A stretch of 64,000 nt of DNA from assembly GCA_013399115.1 (NCBI GenBank), contig VXAA01003401.1:500007-564006 (forward strand), read 5' to 3'. Shown here piece by piece: positions 59,621 to 64,000 of this stretch. The position numbers and the translations under genes were made by a program. Every line of letters starts with the position of its first letter. The first letter of the stretch is position 1. Below the pieces are notes generated by a model. It ran no database searches, was not told the origin of the DNA, and was given only the letters and a program-made list of their open reading frames with translations. The stretch comes from Anseranas semipalmata (lineage: Eukaryota > Chordata > Aves > Anseriformes > Anseranatidae).

Positions 59621-62600
59621 TGTGAGCCCAGATTGTTCGTGTGCAGATTGTGGGTACCTTGTGAACCGCAGGCTGATGCGCTGGCACCTTGCTGTTGTGC
59701 TCATCCGGGCGCTGCTAGCACAGGCTGTTCGAGGGCACTGCTTCCCCACCACGTCCTGCTGCTGCCGCCATATCCAGGTGAAAATTCCCATTCCTTCTCC
59801 ATTCACACTGATCTGAGCCTTCCCGTAACAATTCCCTATGTCTGAAGGGAAGAGTCTTTAGCATTGGCTGGTTTATCAGAAGTCAGCAGAAGCTATCAGA
59901 GCAATGCCATTTGTAAAGCCCCTGTGCTACTTGCAATGACAGCATACAGTAGAGATGATGGTAAGAAAATAATAGCAAGGACAACCAAACCCAAGTAGTT
60001 TTGTTATCTACTTTTAAAAATGCATTCACAGTCTTAATAAAAAGCCAGTTGGAAATGAAATACATTTGGGACAGGTTTGATTTGAACAAGAGGCAGTTCA
60101 ACTCTCTGGAAAGACCGATTTAGCTTTGTGTTGTGATCTGAAACCTAAGAGTTGTAGCTATCAAATGCAGGGATGTCTATTCCTTACCTTCCCGTAGGAG
60201 AACTGTCAGAACCTAGCAGTCTGGGAACCCATGCTTTGATGCAAAGCAGCAACCATTAGTTCCGCTACCAGACCAGCGAAGTACTGCACTGCCTCTAGCA
60301 GAGCCTGCGGTTGTTGTGGCAGCTGTCCCGAGGTTCATCTGCAGACATTCGATACTCCTGCAAGTACAGAAGCTTCATCCAACAGAGTAATCTTTTCATA
60401 TTTTACAACCAGCTTATGAGAAAGCAAATAATGAATCCTATTTTAGTGAGGCCTATCTTGTTGATTTTAGCAGTGGGAATAAGGAAAAACACTGAAATAA
60501 GTAAGTGCCAATACTAACATTCGTCTTGCCAGGAGTAAGTATTACTGTAAAGATCAGCCTCAAGGTGTCCAAGCATATTTCAGAGGTTACTGAATTATGG
60601 TGTAATGACATTATTGATACAGAAGTGCCACTGAGTCTTCAAACTCAGCCGGGGTGATGCCACTGAAGCCTGTCAGCGACAGTCTGTGCACATAGCAATT
60701 CACTGGACAGCCAGAGTGCACGTACCGAGCCCGAATCCCTTTGCATCTAGGAGAGGGGCTTAGGTCTCCTCACACACAATTGTCACATATCTGCTTGAGT
60801 GTGTTTTGTAAATTGATCAAAGAGCTGCTAGAACAACAGAGGCCCCTAATTAGTCCAAGTTCAACCCAACCCTTCTTCCCCTCCCCTAAAGATCAGTGAA
60901 GTACTATGCCATTGTTGCACAGCTGCTCAGTAAAACAAAACAAACACACAACCAAAACCATTACAGATCCTGCTGCAAGAAACCTTTCGAGCCAGCCCCC
61001 TTACCCCCCAGCACACGTGCCTTTTGCAGCCCGTGCCTCATCAGACAAACTCTCAGCTTTATACCTAGCGTCCCTAACCAATTTCCAGGCCTAAAACCAT
61101 GGCAACGTGAGCTCAAGCCATCACAGGCTAAAGTTTTTTTCTGAAAAACAACCATATCCACGTGTATGTTTTGTAGGGTTACGTTCCCTGAGGTTTGGTG
61201 CACTGGGCGCAAGTGACATGCTGAAAAGCTGAGGCTGCATAAGGGAAAAGTGAAGGGTGAAACTCCAGCAAAACAAATCCAAGCTTAAAGTGCCTGTAAG
61301 TAAAAACAGGAGGACAACAGCTTCACACACAACACCTGGAGTAAATGCCAGCAGCAGGTAAGCAAGCAACAAGGTCACCAGCTTGCTTCCATTCCATCTG
61401 GCCACTGGCAGCAATGGGACACGAGAACAGTGCCACCAAGTCTTTCACAAACAGCCACCTTCAGCTTTGACCTCAAGGCAGTAAAATTGTAGGTATTACA
61501 GGACCAGCTTCACCCCAAGCCTAAGAAAGCCCCAGAAGTGTCAAGAAGTAAATTGAATCAGGCATCATCTACTGTGGCCCAGCAAAATCATCTGCACACC
61601 CTGCGCTCTTGCCTGAGAATTGCAGAGTGTTAGCAAGCTTGGGATCCTGCAGAGCACTCTCTCATTTTATGTATGAGCAACAACCTTTTAACCAAGAACT
61701 TTAAGAAGAAAAAAAAAAGCAACCTTGCTTCTTATGGAACACTCTCTGCGGTACCATCAGTTCTAGCCAAACCCATTCCTCTCCGTTCCAGCTGTTAAAG
61801 GACTGGAAGCCCAACATACTCTTCCCTCATCTAAACCAAGGACAGAGAACTAGGTTGTTGTTTTATTCCATCCAAAACTACTAAATGAGACCGATGTTCA
61901 TGCCGGTAGCACGAGTGGCCCCACCACCCAGTTTGAAGCTACTCCTGGTGCCCAGGTCCTGGCAGCAGTTACAGCTGCACCGCGCTCAGTGTGGCAAAGG
62001 TGTCCCCGCAGTACCGGTGCTAAATACGAGCCTGGTACCTGAAAGGATGCCTGAAGAGCTGGTATCTTCTCGTGCTATAGCTATATGCAGTGCAGACACA
62101 TCCTGACATTCCGGATGGAGCTGATGAGGTGAGAAAGGCAGCACACAGCTGTTAAAACCCCCTCGGTATGCTGAGGGGTCTCCACGCTTCTCACGGACAG
62201 CAGAACCGTTCTGGTTGCAATAGCCCACGCGACCGGCGAGGCTTGTCAAGGTGAGGGCAGCACGTGGCTCGGCGAAAACAGAAATTGCTGTGGCCGAGCG
62301 CTCAGCTGAGAGACCATTCAGAGAGCTTCTTGCGGCTCAGCCAGGAAGGACTTCAGCATGGAACCTGACACCGGGTTCCTACCCTCGCTTCTCCGTGTAC
62401 GTTTTGACAGCTGCTAATTCTTTTCATTGCATCTAACAGGGAGCCATTAAAACACCCTGGCACTCTCCTGTACACCAGCTCAGACAGTTAACATTCCCTC
62501 GCAAAGTGGTGCGAGGTCCCTCACATAAAACTCCTTTTTCTGGTCCTGGGATAACTCAAAGGAAAGGGTACACAGGGCCTGGGCTAGGCGGCCTTTCTGC

Positions 62601-63578
62601 TCGGTGGAGAGCAGCCCTCTGCAGCAGCAGCCCAGACACAGAGAAGTCAAATGCCATCTCACAAAGGGCTTCGGCTTCTGTGAATCTACTTCACCTGACA
62701 TCAGTAAGGCTTAAAAGACACTCGCCTGAAGTAAGTGCTGCGCTCAAGGACTGCAAAAGGAAACCTAAACAGGGAAAACAGACTGGTCCTTGGCACCAGT
62801 CACAAATTTAACCACCACGGTGGCCCAGTGAAGTGGCCCAGGGGTCCCCCAGCAGGTGTGCAAGCTGTTGAAGGTGGGTGCTCAGTCTGACAGGGTGCTG
62901 CACAGCGCTCCTGCACCACACACCCACAGAGCGGGAACGCCCATGCGATGCCGTAAGGCCGCGCAGGAGCTGAGCCCCATTCTGCTTCTTTCTGCATGGA
63001 CTCAGATCCTTAAGGGAAAGCCGCTGCTGTTTCTTATACTTGAAAGCTCCATTTCAAAGCAGATGAGTTTTCCTAAATGACTTTTTTCCCCCTCTTAATT
63101 GCATTTGGCTAAGCATCAAACACAAAAGCCTGACTTCCACAGGATTTATTCCCCAAATCAACTCAAGGCATATTCTTTCTGTTCCTAAGCATCAAAGCTT
63201 ACAGAGTACCTCACGTACAAGACCTGACTCTCATATACTTTCTGGTAGACAAAATACAGAAATTCATCCCCATTCTCTATCTTGGCCAACCTGGGATTTC
63301 TGTTTTGTTTTAATCACGTGCTAATACTAGGTTCTTTCCAGTCTGTGTCGTGACAGAGTGCAAAGAGGCATACAGTATGTTTGGATTTGGATGACTGAAA
63401 GTAAAGGAAAACTACTCTTTTGTAACAAACTCAGGGACACTGGTATCACAGATAGCCAGAATACTTACATCTGCTTATTAAAAGCATTTGTTTTTATTAA
63501 TAAGGAGAACCTTGTGCTTCACTCCACTTGCAAAGGATAACGCAGACAGAACTGGAAACTGATACTGAGCAAGCCATG
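59621..63578. other. Intergenic DNA, no gene recognised
   Basis: Unique sequence of mixed composition, GC-richer in 61880-63000. Frames here lack domains and splice context. A short hairpin with 6-bp arms lies at about 62158-62179 (cccctc and gaggggt). It could include a long 3' UTR or downstream flank of a convergent gene. Confidence 0.45.
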
Positions 63579-63832
63579 TTTATTACAGGCACATGAAATC
63601 TATATAAAACCTGTAATATAAAGTATTACTGTGTCCTTTTCAACAAGGATTCTACGCCAGCTGACCCAAAAGGATTTGAGCAGGTCCCTCGTTTCACGCC
63701 CCCAAGGCTGACGTTGGGAAGTCACTACCAGGGAGGGTAGTTGGGCACTGCAAGCCGACGTTTGCCAGCACCTTGCCGCCAAACAAAACTCACAGTCTGA
63801 AGCCAAAACGCTTGGGAAGAATCAGGTGGCAC
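63579..63832 (-). other. Candidate terminal exon end of a convergent minus-strand gene
   Basis: On the minus strand, a pyrimidine-rich tract (ggctttcttttgctctgtag) ends in AG just before position 63832. Some 250 bases later there is AATAAA (minus strand 63584-63579) in the context cctgtaataaacatggcttg, then T-containing sequence. This looks like a short last exon ending in a poly(A) site, facing MOB2. From vertebrate synteny the neighbour could be BRSK2. No BRSK2 protein sequence is visible and frames are short, so the gene name is not given. Confidence 0.25.
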
Positions 63833-64000
63833 CTACAGAGCAAAAGAAAGCCAGGCCAGCAATTCCCAGAGGGACAAATAAGGCTCCTACCACATGAGAT
63901 TTTCCACTACAAACCCAATTCTCGAGTCCAGGGCTTAAGCCAGCTCAGTTCAACCCTGCACAAAGCTCAGCACTGAAGCGCCAGGAGACCGCGCGGTGCC
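63833..64000. other. Right edge, no recognised feature
   Basis: It would be intronic if the minus-strand exon candidate is real. No conserved protein segment is seen. Confidence 0.4.

Noticed and set aside
59173..59687. Highly hydrophobic Leu/Phe/Ser-rich minus-strand frames resembling membrane proteins
   Set aside because: They are the complement of the purine-rich block at 59331-59620 and simply reflect its T/C-rich opposite strand, in all frames.

Overview
The window is vertebrate nuclear DNA and almost certainly comes from a bird. It carries several 3'-truncated CR1 retrotransposon copies, the dominant interspersed repeat of bird genomes. It has large introns, a CpG-island promoter, canonical GT-AG splice sites, poly(A) signals and two runs of N from a draft assembly. 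There is no bacterial, viral or organellar gene content.

One gene can be reconstructed with confidence: MOB2 (MOB kinase activator 2, a zinc-binding adaptor of NDR1/2 kinases), on the + strand. Four coding exons are unambiguous by protein sequence and splice phase: 47875-48035, 49255-49348, 55782-55906 and 57458-57768. They join in frame to a short first exon ending at 27324, inside a strong CpG island. From the ATG at 27293 this gives 240 residues; from the in-frame ATG at 27215 it gives 266. A second possible first exon lies far upstream (ATG 4889, donor after 4926). It has the same splice phase and would give a 242-residue form with a different N-terminus. The 3' UTR runs from 57769 to about 58.75 kb and ends near AATAAA at 58731.

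Layout: 1-4.6 kb is intergenic or upstream DNA with an old CR1 copy. At 4.6-4.93 kb is the candidate distal promoter and exon. From 4.93 to 26.9 kb is DNA without recognisable genes (intron 1 of the long transcript, if it exists) with one CR1 piece. The CpG-island promoter and first exon lie at 26.9-27.6 kb. A 20.5-kb first intron follows (27.3-47.9 kb), with GC-rich patches, a short CR1 tail and a possible 60-base cassette exon at 44.9 kb. The remaining exons occupy 47.9-57.8 kb, with a well preserved antisense CR1 in the third intron. From 58.8 to 63.5 kb is intergenic DNA with a purine-rich block. The last 0.4 kb may hold the 3' end of a convergent minus-strand gene. BRSK2 is the neighbour expected from vertebrate synteny, but no BRSK2 coding sequence is visible.

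I found no undescribed biological system. The observations most worth checking are the alternative N-termini of MOB2, the possible stop-containing cassette exon and the possible convergent neighbour.
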